DNA of 64,000 nucleotides, taken from NCBI RefSeq assembly GCF_001411495.1, contig NZ_CP012981.1, positions 1 to 64,000 of the forward strand. Reading direction: 5' to 3'. Below are positions 1 through 9,507 of this stretch, in pieces (the stretch's first letter is position 1; each line of letters starts with the position of its first letter). Source of the DNA: Burkholderia cepacia ATCC 25416. GTDB lineage: Bacteria > Pseudomonadota > Gammaproteobacteria > Burkholderiales > Burkholderiaceae. Position numbers and translations under genes: made by a program. The notes beneath the pieces are model-generated. The model did no database searches and was not told the origin of the DNA. It saw nothing but the letters and a program-made list of their open reading frames with translations.

Positions 1-32
1 ACGCGATCATCGGCGCACGCACGCGGCGGCCG

Positions 33-569
33 TCAACGGATCACGCCGCAGGCGAGCGCGGGCCCCGCGCCATGCTGCGGAAACGCGGGATCGCTCGAGT
101 CGCGGTGCACCAGCGCCGCGCGGTTCATCGCCGAGCGCACGCCATCGAGGGCCAGATCGGGCGCGACGATGAAGCCGGCCGCGACGCCGTTCGCGTCCGC
201 ATGGATGTTGCCGAGATCGCCGGCGACGCGGGCGCCCGCGCGCAACCGGTCGGCGGCCGGCGCGAACACCTGGCCGGCGCTCGAGCCGTCGCCCGCGTTG
301 CAGTCGCCGCGTTCATGCACCTGTAGCGCGTGATCGCTGTTGGGCGGAAGGCCGGCCAGGTTGTACGTGACCTGAACGCCGTCCGGACGCTCGACGAACG
401 TCACCGCGCCGCGCGCCTGCGAGCCGACCGTCGGCTGCAGTTGTGCGTCGGCCCGTTTTTCGTGCGACGAGGAAAAGGAGGTGCAGCCGGCCAGCAGGCC
501 CAGCGCGGCGGCGGCCAGCAGCGCGTACCGCACGCGGCCGGCGCGCACGCCGTGATGTCGTTGTTTCAT
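33..569 (-). CDS. SodC-like (Cu/Zn superoxide dismutase family) lipoprotein, metal ligands degenerate
   Basis: 178-residue protein with an N-terminal signal ending in the lipobox LAGC, so probably a lipid-anchored envelope protein. The body is recognisable as the Cu/Zn superoxide dismutase fold: VHERGDC, GSSAG, GDLGNIHAD, LVHRDSSD and the terminal ACGVI. Several catalytic metal ligands of the family are missing. The usual H-x-H pair is Q-V-H, the His after SSAG is Val, and the His before GDLGN is Val. Genuine dismutase activity is therefore doubtful, and a structural or other role is an inference. The start at 569 is chosen because GAGG precedes that ATG by about 7 bases; a longer upstream frame lacks a signal peptide at its beginning. 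It lies next to apbC, transcribed the same way. Confidence 0.85.
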   Translation of the reverse strand: MKQRHHGVRAGRVRYALLAAAALGLLAGCTSFSSSHEKRADAQLQPTVGSQARGAVTFVERPDGVQVTYNLAGLPPNSDHALQVHERGDCNAGDGSSAGQVFAPAADRLRAGARVAGDLGNIHADANGVAAGFIVAPDLALDGVRSAMNRAALVHRDSSDPAFPQHGAGPALACGVIR

Positions 570-702
570 TCGATCCTCATGCCGGCTGGCGGCCGTTTGA
601 CACGACGGCCGCGCCGGGCGGGTAAAGGGACCCGGGAAAAGTCGCCATGATACCGCGCCTCGCGGCGCCGTAAACAGCGTGAGGCCCCGCCCCGCAAGGG
701 TT

Positions 703-1797
703 TTACGTATTTTGAACAACGATCGACGGAAACTTCGACGTCATGTCGCGCGATCGCTCGGCAATCGCCAGTGCGACACCGCGCGCGATGTCGCGGTAAC
801 GACGGGCCAGCGCGCCTTCGGGATCGGCCGCGACCGTCGGCGTGCCGCTGTCGGCCCGCTCGCGGATCGCGATGTCGAGCGGCAGGCTGCCGAGCACGTT
901 CACGTCGTAATCCTTAGCCATCCGCTCGGCCCCGCCAGCGCCGAAGATGTGGTTCTTCGTGGCCGCAAGTTCGAACAGATGTGGATGCTCATGTTCTCGA
1001 CGATGCCGAGGATCGGAATCCCGACCTTCTCGAACATCTTCAGGCCCTTCTTCGCGTCGAGCAGCGCGATGTCCTGCGGGCGTCGTGACGATCACCGCGC
1101 CCGTGACCGGCACGCGCTGCGCGAGCGTGAGCTGGATGTCGCCCGTGCCGGGCGGCATGTCGACGATCAGGTAGTCGAGCTCGCGCCAGTTGGTCTGGCG
1201 CAGCAACTGCTCGAGCGCGGAGGTCGCCATCGGGCCGCGCCATACCATCGGGTTGTCTTCCTCGATCAGGAAGCCGATCGAGTTCGCCTGCAGCCCGTGG
1301 CCGACGAGCGGATTCATCGACTGGTTGTCGGGCGACTCGGGGCGCTGGCCGTGGATGCCGAGCATCGTCGGCAGTGACGGGCCGTAGATGTCGGCGTCGA
1401 GGATGCCGACCGACGCACCTTCGGCGGCGAGCGCGAGCGCGAGGTTGACGGCCGTCGTGCTCTTGCCGACACCGCCCTTGCCCGACGCGACCGCCACGAT
1501 GTTCTTCACGTTCGCAGCAGTTTCACGCCGCGCTGCACCGTGTGCGCGACGATCTCCTGCGACACGGCGACGCGCGCGTCGCGTACGCCGGGCACGGCCT
1601 GGAGCGCCGCGGTGACGCGTGCGCGCACGTCGTCGTGCTGGCTGCGCGCGGGATAACCGAGCACCACGTCGAGCGCCACGACGTCCGCCGTCGATCGCGA
1701 CGTTGCGCACGCCCTTGTTCGCCGCATACGGACGGCCGGTATTGGGGTCGACGACAGCCGCCAAAGCGGCGTCGACTTGTGCCCGGTCAATGCTCAT
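703..1797 (-). pseudogene. apbC: apbC/mrp Fe-S cluster carrier ATPase, five single-base frameshifts
   Basis: Mrp/ApbC P-loop NTPase that carries Fe-S clusters to apo-proteins in the cytosol. Intact family features are present but spread over three frames: DUF59-type N-terminus starting MSIDRAQ, Walker A GKGGVGKST, the MPPGTGD motif, the C-S-N-C pair and the C-terminus SKFPSIVV. Comparing frames, I infer an extra base near 1685, a missing base near 1513 and extra bases near 1079, 966 and 951. Each is a change in a short run of identical bases, and the net change is +3. Corrected, the product is about 363 residues, normal for the family. Coding quality is otherwise perfect, so either the assembly is poor here or the gene is very recently broken. 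The start is set by CGGAG upstream of ATG 1797. Confidence 0.85.
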
Positions 1798-2014
1798 CGA
1801 AACTCCGTGAAAACGTTTTTCTCGCGCGCAAACGTCAAAAAATATCAAATTACGCTGCGAAAATCGGGAAAAGTGAAAGAATCTGTTGCACGCCATTGCG
1901 CGAACGCGCGACCCGGCGCACTCTTCGCCTGCGGCATGCTATGGGCCAAATCGGCCACCAACCGCCTATATTGTAGAGGCTGACGCGTCGCACTGCCCGA
2001 ACAGCCACGCTGAC

Positions 2015-2072
2015 GGACAGGGCATGCGGCCACCTCGGCGGCTGCCGCTGGCGCAGGCCTGTCCTCCTTTTT
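2015..2072 (+). promoter_or_regulatory. hairpin in the leader upstream of the OmpA-type lipoprotein
   Basis: GGACAGG at 2015-2021 is complementary to CCTGTCC at 2058-2064 and is followed by TCCTTTTTC. It could be an attenuator-like hairpin in the 5' leader of the gene at 2148, or a fortuitous repeat in G+C-rich DNA. The rest of 1798-2147 between the divergent genes holds an AT-rich patch (1820-1880) suited to promoters, and no gene. Confidence 0.3.
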
Positions 2073-2147
2073 CGGGCGGCCCGCGCGTGGAGCCGTAACT
2101 GTTGTTGTCGTCGTTGTCGACTCGTTCAACCAAGAGAGGAATCCAAG

Positions 2148-2792
2148 ATGAACATGAAAATCGCGACCCGTCTGTCCGTCTTCGCATTGGCCGGCGCACT
2201 GCTGGCAGGCTGCGCCACGCAGCAAGGCAACAATACGGCCGTCGGTACCGGCACGGGTGCGGCGCTGGGCGCAGGCATCGGCGCGCTGGCGGGCGGCGGC
2301 AAGGGCGCGGCGATCGGCGCGGGCGTCGGCGCACTGGTCGGCGGCGTGACGGGTTACAACTGGCAGGCGATCAAGAACAAGCTCGCGCCGTCGGCAGCCA
2401 AGACGGGTACGCAGGTGACCGAGCAGCCGGACGGCTCGCTGAAGCTGAACGTGCCGAGCTCGGTGACGTTCGCGACGAACCAGTACGCGATCACGCCGGC
2501 CTTCACGCCGCTGCTGAACGACCTGGCGACGACGCTGAACCAGAACCCGCAAGTGACGGCATCGATCGTCGGCTACACGGACAGCACGGGTTCGCAGCAG
2601 CTGAACCAGACGCTGTCGCAGAACCGCGCGCAGAGCGTCGTCAACGCGCTCGTGCAGCGCGGCGTTGCCGGCGGCCGCCTGTCGGCACAGGGCATGGGCC
2701 CGTCGAACCCGATCGCGGACAACGCGACGGAAGCCGGCCGCGCACAGAACCGCCGCGTCGAAATCTACCTGCGCGCAGCACAGGCGCAGTAA
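2148..2792 (+). CDS. OmpA-family outer-membrane lipoprotein with glycine zipper (YiaD-like)
   Basis: 214 residues. A signal peptide ends in the lipobox LAGC, so the mature protein starts at a lipidated Cys near residue 22. Next comes a Gly/Ala-rich stretch of about 45 residues with repeated GxGxG spacing (glycine-zipper membrane segment), then a C-terminal OmpA domain from about residue 105. That domain carries the peptidoglycan-binding signature ([26 protein letters not shown]). The family anchors the outer membrane to peptidoglycan. AGAGGA lies about 9 bases before ATG 2148; a second in-frame ATG at 2154 is less well placed. The gene stands alone, with a terminator 180 bases downstream. Confidence 0.93.
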   Translation: MNMKIATRLSVFALAGALLAGCATQQGNNTAVGTGTGAALGAGIGALAGGGKGAAIGAGVGALVGGVTGYNWQAIKNKLAPSAAKTGTQVTEQPDGSLKLNVPSSVTFATNQYAITPAFTPLLNDLATTLNQNPQVTASIVGYTDSTGSQQLNQTLSQNRAQSVVNALVQRGVAGGRLSAQGMGPSNPIADNATEAGRAQNRRVEIYLRAAQAQ

Positions 2793-2972
2793 GCGCACGA
2801 CGAGGGGAAGGCGCGGGCCCGCCGCCCGCGCAGCCCCGCCGGACAAGACTTCCGGCGGAGCCGGTAACAAATCGAAAAAATTTTCGAACTTCTGTCGCAG
2901 GCCGTGGTCAGTATTTACGGTACGCGGCTGGTGTTGCCGGCGCGTCACCATTCTCCTCTTGTCGTTGTTGCT

Positions 2973-3001
2973 CCGGGGCCGTATCCGCCCCGGTTTTTTT
3001 T
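2973..3001 (+). terminator. rho-independent terminator
   Basis: CCGGGGC (2973-2979) pairs with GCCCCGG (2987-2993), directly followed by eight T. It closes the transcript of the OmpA-type lipoprotein, leaving a 3' region of about 180 bases (2793-2972) with no coding signal. Confidence 0.85.
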
Positions 3002-3169
3002 GCCCGCAGAATTCGTGCTGCGCCGCAGCATGTCACCGCCGGGCACGCCGCTTGCGCGGCCCCGCCCGTTCCGGCGCCCGGTCAGCGGCGCCCTGCCCGC
3101 GTCGCCCGGCGCGCGCCCCTGCTAGAATCGCAGTTTCCCGTCGTTTTCCGCCGTTCCTCTACAGACCCT

Positions 3170-5323
3170 ATGTCCGCATCCGACCTCACTTCCGTGCAGG
3201 CTGCGGCGCCGCAAGGTGACCGCCAGATCCTCGTTACGTCCGCACTGCCCTATGCCAACGGGCAGATCCACATCGGCCACCTGGTCGAGTACATCCAGAC
3301 CGACATCTGGGTGCGGACGCTGCGAATGCATGGCCATGAGGTCTACTACATCGGCGCCGACGACACGCACGGCACGCCGATCATGCTGCGCGCGGAGAAG
3401 GAAGGCCTGACCCCGAAGCAGCTGATCGACCGCGTGTGGACCGAGCACAAGCGCGACTTCGACAGCTTCGGCGTGTCGTTCGACAATTTCTACTCGACCG
3501 ATTCGGACGAGAACCGCGTGCTGAGCGAGAAGATCTACGTCGCGCTGCAGGAAGCCGGTTTCATCGCCGAGCGCGAGATCGAGCAGGCGTACGATCCCGT
3601 CAAGGAAATGTTCCTGCCCGACCGCTTCATCAAGGGCGAGTGCCCGAAGTGCCACGCGAAGGATCAGTACGGCGACAGCTGCGAAGTGTGCGGTTCGACC
3701 TACCTGCCCACCGAACTGCTGAACCCGTATTCGGTCGTATCGGGCGCGACGCCGGTGCGCAAGACGTCGAAGCACTACTTCTTCCGCCTGTCCGACCCGC
3801 GCTGCGAAACGTTCCTGCGCGAATGGGTGAGCGGCCTCGCGCAGCCCGAAGCGACCAACAAGATGCGCGAATGGCTCGGCGACGCCGGCGAGTCCAAGCT
3901 CGCCGACTGGGACATCTCGCGCGACGCGCCGTATTTCGGCTTCGAGATCCCTGGCGCGCCCGGCAAGTATTTCTACGTGTGGCTCGACGCGCCCGTCGGC
4001 TACTACGCGAGCTTCAAGAACCTGTGCGACCGCAACGGCGTCGACTTCGACGCGTGGATCCGCCCGGGCTCGACCACCGAGCAGTATCACTTCATCGGCA
4101 AGGACATCCTGTACTTCCACACGCTGTTCTGGCCCGCGATGCTCGAGTTCTCGGGCCACCGCACGCCGACCAACGTGTTCGCGCACGGCTTCCTGACGGT
4201 CGACGGCGCGAAGATGTCGAAGTCGCGCGGCACGTTCATCACCGCGCAGAGCTACATCGACACGGGCCTGAACCCCGAATGGCTGCGCTACTACTTCGCC
4301 GCGAAGCTGAACGCGACGATGGAAGACATCGACCTGAACCTCGACGATTTCCAGGCGCGCGTGAACAGCGATCTCGTCGGCAAGTACGTGAACATCGCGA
4401 GCCGCGCGGCAGGCTTCCTGATCAAGCGCTTCGACGGCCGCGTGCAGGACAGCGCGATGAACCATCCGCTCGTCGTGAAGCTGCGCGATGCGATTCCCGG
4501 GATCGCCGCGCACTACGAAGCACGCGAGTACGGCCGCGCGCTGCGCCACACGATGGAGCTCGCGGACGAAGTGAACGCGTACGTCGACGGCGCGAAACCG
4601 TGGGATCTCGCGAAGGATCCGGCCAACGCGGTCGCGCTGCACGAAACCTGCAGCGTGAGCCTCGAGTCCTTCCGCCTGCTGTCGCTCGCGCTGAAGCCGG
4701 TGATGCCGCGCGTGGCCGAGGCCGTCGAGTCGTTCTTCGGGATCGCGCCGCTCGCGTGGGCCGATGCCGCGAAGCCGCTGTCGTCGGAACAGCCGATCAA
4801 GGCGTACCAGCACCTGATGACGCGCGTCGACCCGAAGCAGATCGAGGCATTGCTCGCCGCGAACCGCGATTCGCTGCAGGCCGAGGCCACCGGCGCGGCC
4901 GCCGCGAGCGCGAACGCCGCCAAGGAGGCGAAGAACGCCAAGGTGAACGCGAAGCCGGCCGCCGTGAACGGCGCCGACGATGCCCCCATCTCGATCGACG
5001 ATTTCGCGAAGATCGACCTGCGCATCGCGAAGATCGTCGCGTGCCAGGCCGTCGAGGGTTCGGACAAGCTGCTGCAGCTCACGCTCGACGTCGGCGAGGA
5101 AAAGACCCGCAACGTGTTCTCGGGCATCAAGTCGGCGTACCAGCCCGAGCAGCTCGTGGGCAAGCTGACCGTGATGGTCGCGAACCTCGCGCCGCGCAAG
5201 ATGAAGTTCGGCCTGTCCGAAGGGATGGTGCTCGCCGCGTCGGCCACCGACGAGAAGGCGGAACCGGGCCTCTACATCCTCGAGCCGCACAGCGGCGCGA
5301 AGCCCGGCATGCGCGTGAAGTAA
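3170..5323 (+). CDS. metG: methionyl-tRNA synthetase
   Basis: 717 residues, the usual length for the long bacterial form. It charges tRNA-Met in the cytosol. Class I signatures are HIGH at residues 34-37 and KMSKS near residue 348. A four-Cys zinc knuckle (CPKC...CEVC) sits near residues 157-176. The C-terminal 110 residues form the dimerising tRNA-binding domain (KIDLRIAKI...[11 protein letters not shown]), joined by a long Ala/Lys-rich linker (about residues 565-603). The frame is open far upstream through the neighbouring gene, but homology begins at MSASDLTSV, so ATG 3170 is the start. Confidence 0.97.
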   Translation: MSASDLTSVQAAAPQGDRQILVTSALPYANGQIHIGHLVEYIQTDIWVRTLRMHGHEVYYIGADDTHGTPIMLRAEKEGLTPKQLIDRVWTEHKRDFDSFGVSFDNFYSTDSDENRVLSEKIYVALQEAGFIAEREIEQAYDPVKEMFLPDRFIKGECPKCHAKDQYGDSCEVCGSTYLPTELLNPYSVVSGATPVRKTSKHYFFRLSDPRCETFLREWVSGLAQPEATNKMREWLGDAGESKLADWDISRDAPYFGFEIPGAPGKYFYVWLDAPVGYYASFKNLCDRNGVDFDAWIRPGSTTEQYHFIGKDILYFHTLFWPAMLEFSGHRTPTNVFAHGFLTVDGAKMSKSRGTFITAQSYIDTGLNPEWLRYYFAAKLNATMEDIDLNLDDFQARVNSDLVGKYVNIASRAAGFLIKRFDGRVQDSAMNHPLVVKLRDAIPGIAAHYEAREYGRALRHTMELADEVNAYVDGAKPWDLAKDPANAVALHETCSVSLESFRLLSLALKPVMPRVAEAVESFFGIAPLAWADAAKPLSSEQPIKAYQHLMTRVDPKQIEALLAANRDSLQAEATGAAAASANAAKEAKNAKVNAKPAAVNGADDAPISIDDFAKIDLRIAKIVACQAVEGSDKLLQLTLDVGEEKTRNVFSGIKSAYQPEQLVGKLTVMVANLAPRKMKFGLSEGMVLAASATDEKAEPGLYILEPHSGAKPGMRVK

Positions 5324-5351
5324 GCCGAACGCGCTGCCGCTGGCGCCAAAC

Positions 5352-5386
5352 AAAGCCCCGCACGATTCGTTTCGTGCGGGGCTTTT
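5352..5386. terminator. bidirectional terminator between metG and tamB
   Basis: A 14-base stem (AAAGCCCCGCACGA with its complement) around a short loop, with A-run before and T-run after. It can serve both convergent genes, metG on plus and tamB on minus. Confidence 0.9.
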
Positions 5387-5390
5387 TCAT

Positions 5391-8300
5391 TCATGGCTGC
5401 TCGGCACGCCGCGCCCGCGCCGCGTCGCTGCCGAACCACCGGTCGAAACGCCGCGTGTAGTTCAGGTCGACGCCCTGGAACGTGCCGCCGTACGCGGACA
5501 CGGACCAGAAGCGCGTCAGGTTGATCGTCGCCTTGAACGCGTTGCTCGCCGACTGCAGCCCCTGCTCGAAGCCGAGCACGAACCGCTCGTTGATCGCCTT
5601 CGACACCAGCACGACCTGCGGGTCCGTCAGGCCCACTTCGCTGCGGCCGACCGAGACCTCGTCGAGACCGAAGGTCTGCGCGACGCGCTTGCCGGTCACG
5701 CTGCCGAGCAGCCCGAGCGCCGCCGTCATCGTGCCCTGCTGACCGACGTTGTTGCCCTGGTCGGTGCCGTGCCCGAACAGCAGCCACGACAGCTTTTCGT
5801 TGTCCGTGACGTTCGGTTCCGACACCAGCTTGACCGTCAGCGACTGGATCGTGCCCGTGACCTGCACGCCGGCCTCGACTTCCTGGTTGCGCCGCATCGC
5901 GAGGATGTTGACGCCCGGGTTCGACACGGGGCCGTTGAACGTGAAGAAGCCGTTCTCGATCGCGAGCTTGCGGCCGAACGACGTGTACGTCGACCCTTCG
6001 GTCACACGCACGTTGCCAACCGCGCGCAGCGGCACGCCCGGCGCGCTCATCACGGTAATCGTGCCGCGCAGCCCGAGATCCGCGCCGTGCCCCTTGAAGC
6101 GGAAGTTGTTGCCGAGGCCGATGTCGATGTTCGCGCGCGGCGCGAGCGACGGCGCCGGTTTGTCCGCGGCCGGCTTTGGCTTGGCAACGGCGGTGCCGGT
6201 CGGCGTCTCGCCGCGCACCGTGCCGTCGGGTTGCACGATCACCACGTCGTCCGACAGATGCGGCGCCGACTCCTCGGGCAGGTCGAACAGTGCGCGATCG
6301 ACGACGAACTTGCCGTCGATCGACAGCGCGCCGCGCGGCCCGTCGTTCGCGACCGTCGCCTTGCCCGACAGCGACAGCTTCCGGTCCGGCGCCGCGAACA
6401 GCTCGAGCTTGTCCGCGACGATGCTCGCGGTCAGGTCGGGCGCCTCGCCGTCGAGACGCACGCGGCCAAGTGCGCGCAGCGTGCCGTCGCCGCCGTGGAA
6501 CTCGACCTGCTGGAATTCGACGAGGTTTTCCGACAGCTTGATGCGCACGATGCCGTCCTTCAGCTGCACGCCCTGGTCGACGAGCGTCGCGGACAGGTCG
6601 TCGCCCGTCAGCATCCCCGACAGGTTCGGCTTCGCCGGCGTGCCCGCGACGGTCAGCTTCAGCGCCGCGCGCCCGCCGAGCAGATAGCTCGGCCCGAACA
6701 GGTTGCCGGTCGTCTTCAGCGCCGGGACGTCGACGTCGATGCGGCCCGACAGCGGGCCATCGTCGACCACGCCGAACATGCCGTCGCGCAACGCGAACGG
6801 CACGGTGACGTTCGCATCGAGCGTGCCGATCCGGTTCGCCTTCGCGAGCGCCGTCACGTTGAGCCGGTTGCCGGGCGTGAAGTTCGCGCGCGCGGACAGG
6901 TCGGTCAGCCCCAGCGACGCGATGCCGCGCCCGCTCTCGATCGTCACGTCGCCGCCGCGCCGCTTCACCTGCACATGGCCGGTCGAGTTCGCGCCGAGCG
7001 AGAAATCCCAGTCGGCGTCGAGCACGACGTCGGTTCGTACCGGCGGCCGCTGGCCCGTCAGCTCCTGGCGGACCTCGAGGAAACGCGCGACCGACACGCC
7101 GCTCACGGAGCCCGCCGAGCGCATCTGGCCGTGATCGAACACGAACGACTTCAGGTCGATCGCCGCGCCCTCGAGCGTGAGCCGCGTCGCGCCGAGCGTC
7201 ACGCGGCCGGCACCGACCGATACGGTCAGCGGCGCCTGCAGCGCGACGGCCGGCGTGCCGCGGTTCGCGAGCCGCGTCACGGTACCGTCCCAGCGCATCC
7301 CGTCGCGGCTCTCGACCACGCCGCCGTTCGCCGCGAGCGTCAAGTCGATCACGCGGCCGCCGGCCGTCCCGAGTGCCGACGCGTCGAGCGTGTGCTTCGC
7401 GCGCGTACCGTCGAGGTTCGCGCGCAGCGATTTCAGATTCAGCGAACCGAGCGCGAGGTCGGTCGCGTCGGCCGTGAACACGAGGGCGCCGTGCGCGCCG
7501 TCGCGGATGTCCGCGCGACCCTGCGCGGCACCGATCCGGTTCGAGCCGACGACGACGTGCTCGGCCTTGTAGGTGGCCGTCACGTTCGGGTGCGCGAAGC
7601 TGCCGGTCAGGTCGCCCTGCGCCTGCACGAGCCCTTCCACGCCGAAGCCGAGCCGGTCGAGCTGCGGCGCGTCGATGACGAACCGCAGCCGGTCGCCGGG
7701 TGCCCCGAAGCTGCCGCGCAGGTCGACATGATTGCCGGCGATCGACAGGTTCGCGTTGCTCGGCAGGATCCGCGAGCCGGCGAGCTGCACGACGCCGGCG
7801 CCGGTCAGCGGCACGCCGTCGTACAGGCTGTCGCCGAGCTTGAAGGTCGCCTTCGTCGACACCTGCGGCGCGAATGCGCCCGACGCCGTCAGCGTGCCCG
7901 ACACGCGCGTCTCGCCGCGCCTGGGCGGCGCCTTCGCGACCTTGACAGGCGCCTTGCCGCTGCCGGCCTTCGGCGCGCTCTGCGCGGCGAGCAGCAGCGG
8001 ATCGAATCCGGTCAGCGTCGCCTTCGCGTCGTAGCTCGAATGCGCATCGTGGCGGAACACGCCCGTCAGGTCGATGCGGCCCTTGCCCGCCGTCACGCGC
8101 GCGTCGGTCAGCACGGTCTGCTGCGGCGTCAGCGCAACCTTCGCGCGTGCGCCGAGCGCGAGCTTCGGATCGTTCAGGTTGAAGTCGACGGTCGTCACGC
8201 TGGCCGCGAGCGTCACGCCGAGCGGGCCGCCCAGGCGCATCGGCCGCAGCTCGGCGACGAAGGCGTTCAGGTCGAGGTTCGCGACCTTCAGGTCGAAGCG

Positions 8301-9482
8301 GCCCTTGCCGCCCGTCAGCGTGCCGTTGCCCGTCACGCTGCCGTCGCGGATCAGCTTCAGCGCGAGCGCGTCGATCCGCTGCGCGTGCGCGTCGAGATGC
8401 ACGTTCGCGTGCGCGTCGATCACCGGCAACAGGTGATCGCCGAGCGTGCCGGGCTTCGCGTTGACGATCGACACCGGGCCCGTCACCGCGAACCCCTTTG
8501 CGGGCGCCGAGCCGGCCGGCGCGGTCACGGGTGCGAGTTCCGCGCGCACCGCGAGATCGGCGGCCGGCGCGCCGGGCGCGAGCGCCTGCGGGTTCACGTG
8601 ATCGAACGCGAGCGACGCGCGCGTGAGCGGCACCGCGCCGAACGGCGCGGCCTCGACGTGCGCGCGCCCGTTCAGCTTCATCCCGCTCGCGTCGACTTCC
8701 GCGACGAGCGCCTCGAGCGAGCCCGACACGCGAGCGCGCGCATCGACCGGCTCGTCGGCCAGCTTGCCTGAGTAAGTGGCCTCCCCCGTCAGCGCGAACG
8801 GCTTCACGCCGTCGAGTTTCGCGCGCGCGGTCAGCGCACCGTACGGCGTATCGACGCCGTCGAGCACGAGTTCATGGTGACGACCGTCGCTGCGGCCGTT
8901 CAGCGCGAGATGGTCGAGCTGCGTCGTCGAGCCGCCGTCGTGGATCGCGAGGTGATCGACGCGCAGGTCGTCGATCCGCAACTGCAGCGGCAGGCTCAGG
9001 TCCTGCGGCGTCGTACTCGGCGTCGACGGCCCCGGCGGGATCCGCACGTCGATCGTGCCGGCGCGAAGATACGCGATGGACAGACGCCACGGCGCGCGGG
9101 TCAATGCCCAGCGGCCGTCGATCCGGTCGATGCGGATTTCGGTACCGGTGCCGTCGGGGCTCGTCCAGGCGAACCCGCGCAACCGCACGCCGGTCGCGAG
9201 CGAGCCGCCGTCGAGCGTGCCCGCGAGCCGCGCGCCGAGCACGCGCTCCGCCACCTGCCACGCGAGCCGCGTGCCGTGCTCGGTCGTCACCGCGGCCAGC
9301 ACGAGCCCGACGGCCAGCACGACGAGCAGCACGACCGTCGCGAGCGTCCATGCGACGAACCGCCCGATGCGCGCGACGGGCCCGCGGCGCGGCGCGCGCG
9401 GCGGCGCGTCGGGCGCGCCGCCGGGCGTGTCCGGATCGCCAGGCGGCGGCGTGTCGTTCGTATCGTTCGGGTCCTTCGTCAT
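5391..9482 (-). CDS. tamB: TamB, inner-membrane translocation and assembly module protein
   Basis: 1,363 residues. Residues 1-35 are Pro/Asp/Arg-rich and cytoplasmic, followed by one membrane helix (residues about 40-62). A very long beta-rich periplasmic region follows, ending in the TamB/DUF490 domain (GTIQSLTVKLVSEP...DNEKLSWLLFGHG, VSVGRSEVGL, LGFEQGL). The protein ends YTRRFDRWFGSD. The family bridges the periplasm and works with TamA in outer-membrane protein insertion and lipid traffic. Upstream tamA ends 26 bases before it, so the two form one operon. The terminator shared with metG follows directly. Confidence 0.95.
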   Translation of the reverse strand: MTKDPNDTNDTPPPGDPDTPGGAPDAPPRAPRRGPVARIGRFVAWTLATVVLLVVLAVGLVLAAVTTEHGTRLAWQVAERVLGARLAGTLDGGSLATGVRLRGFAWTSPDGTGTEIRIDRIDGRWALTRAPWRLSIAYLRAGTIDVRIPPGPSTPSTTPQDLSLPLQLRIDDLRVDHLAIHDGGSTTQLDHLALNGRSDGRHHELVLDGVDTPYGALTARAKLDGVKPFALTGEATYSGKLADEPVDARARVSGSLEALVAEVDASGMKLNGRAHVEAAPFGAVPLTRASLAFDHVNPQALAPGAPAADLAVRAELAPVTAPAGSAPAKGFAVTGPVSIVNAKPGTLGDHLLPVIDAHANVHLDAHAQRIDALALKLIRDGSVTGNGTLTGGKGRFDLKVANLDLNAFVAELRPMRLGGPLGVTLAASVTTVDFNLNDPKLALGARAKVALTPQQTVLTDARVTAGKGRIDLTGVFRHDAHSSYDAKATLTGFDPLLLAAQSAPKAGSGKAPVKVAKAPPRRGETRVSGTLTASGAFAPQVSTKATFKLGDSLYDGVPLTGAGVVQLAGSRILPSNANLSIAGNHVDLRGSFGAPGDRLRFVIDAPQLDRLGFGVEGLVQAQGDLTGSFAHPNVTATYKAEHVVVGSNRIGAAQGRADIRDGAHGALVFTADATDLALGSLNLKSLRANLDGTRAKHTLDASALGTAGGRVIDLTLAANGGVVESRDGMRWDGTVTRLANRGTPAVALQAPLTVSVGAGRVTLGATRLTLEGAAIDLKSFVFDHGQMRSAGSVSGVSVARFLEVRQELTGQRPPVRTDVVLDADWDFSLGANSTGHVQVKRRGGDVTIESGRGIASLGLTDLSARANFTPGNRLNVTALAKANRIGTLDANVTVPFALRDGMFGVVDDGPLSGRIDVDVPALKTTGNLFGPSYLLGGRAALKLTVAGTPAKPNLSGMLTGDDLSATLVDQGVQLKDGIVRIKLSENLVEFQQVEFHGGDGTLRALGRVRLDGEAPDLTASIVADKLELFAAPDRKLSLSGKATVANDGPRGALSIDGKFVVDRALFDLPEESAPHLSDDVVIVQPDGTVRGETPTGTAVAKPKPAADKPAPSLAPRANIDIGLGNNFRFKGHGADLGLRGTITVMSAPGVPLRAVGNVRVTEGSTYTSFGRKLAIENGFFTFNGPVSNPGVNILAMRRNQEVEAGVQVTGTIQSLTVKLVSEPNVTDNEKLSWLLFGHGTDQGNNVGQQGTMTAALGLLGSVTGKRVAQTFGLDEVSVGRSEVGLTDPQVVLVSKAINERFVLGFEQGLQSASNAFKATINLTRFWSVSAYGGTFQGVDLNYTRRFDRWFGSDAARARRAEQP

Positions 9483-9507
9483 GCGGTTCGTCGATGAAGC
9501 GGTACGT

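Noticed and set aside
2102..3169. A long plus-strand frame that joins metG to the OmpA region
   Set aside because: It is out of frame with the true lipoprotein gene and shows no homology before MSASDLTSV; metG starts at 3170.
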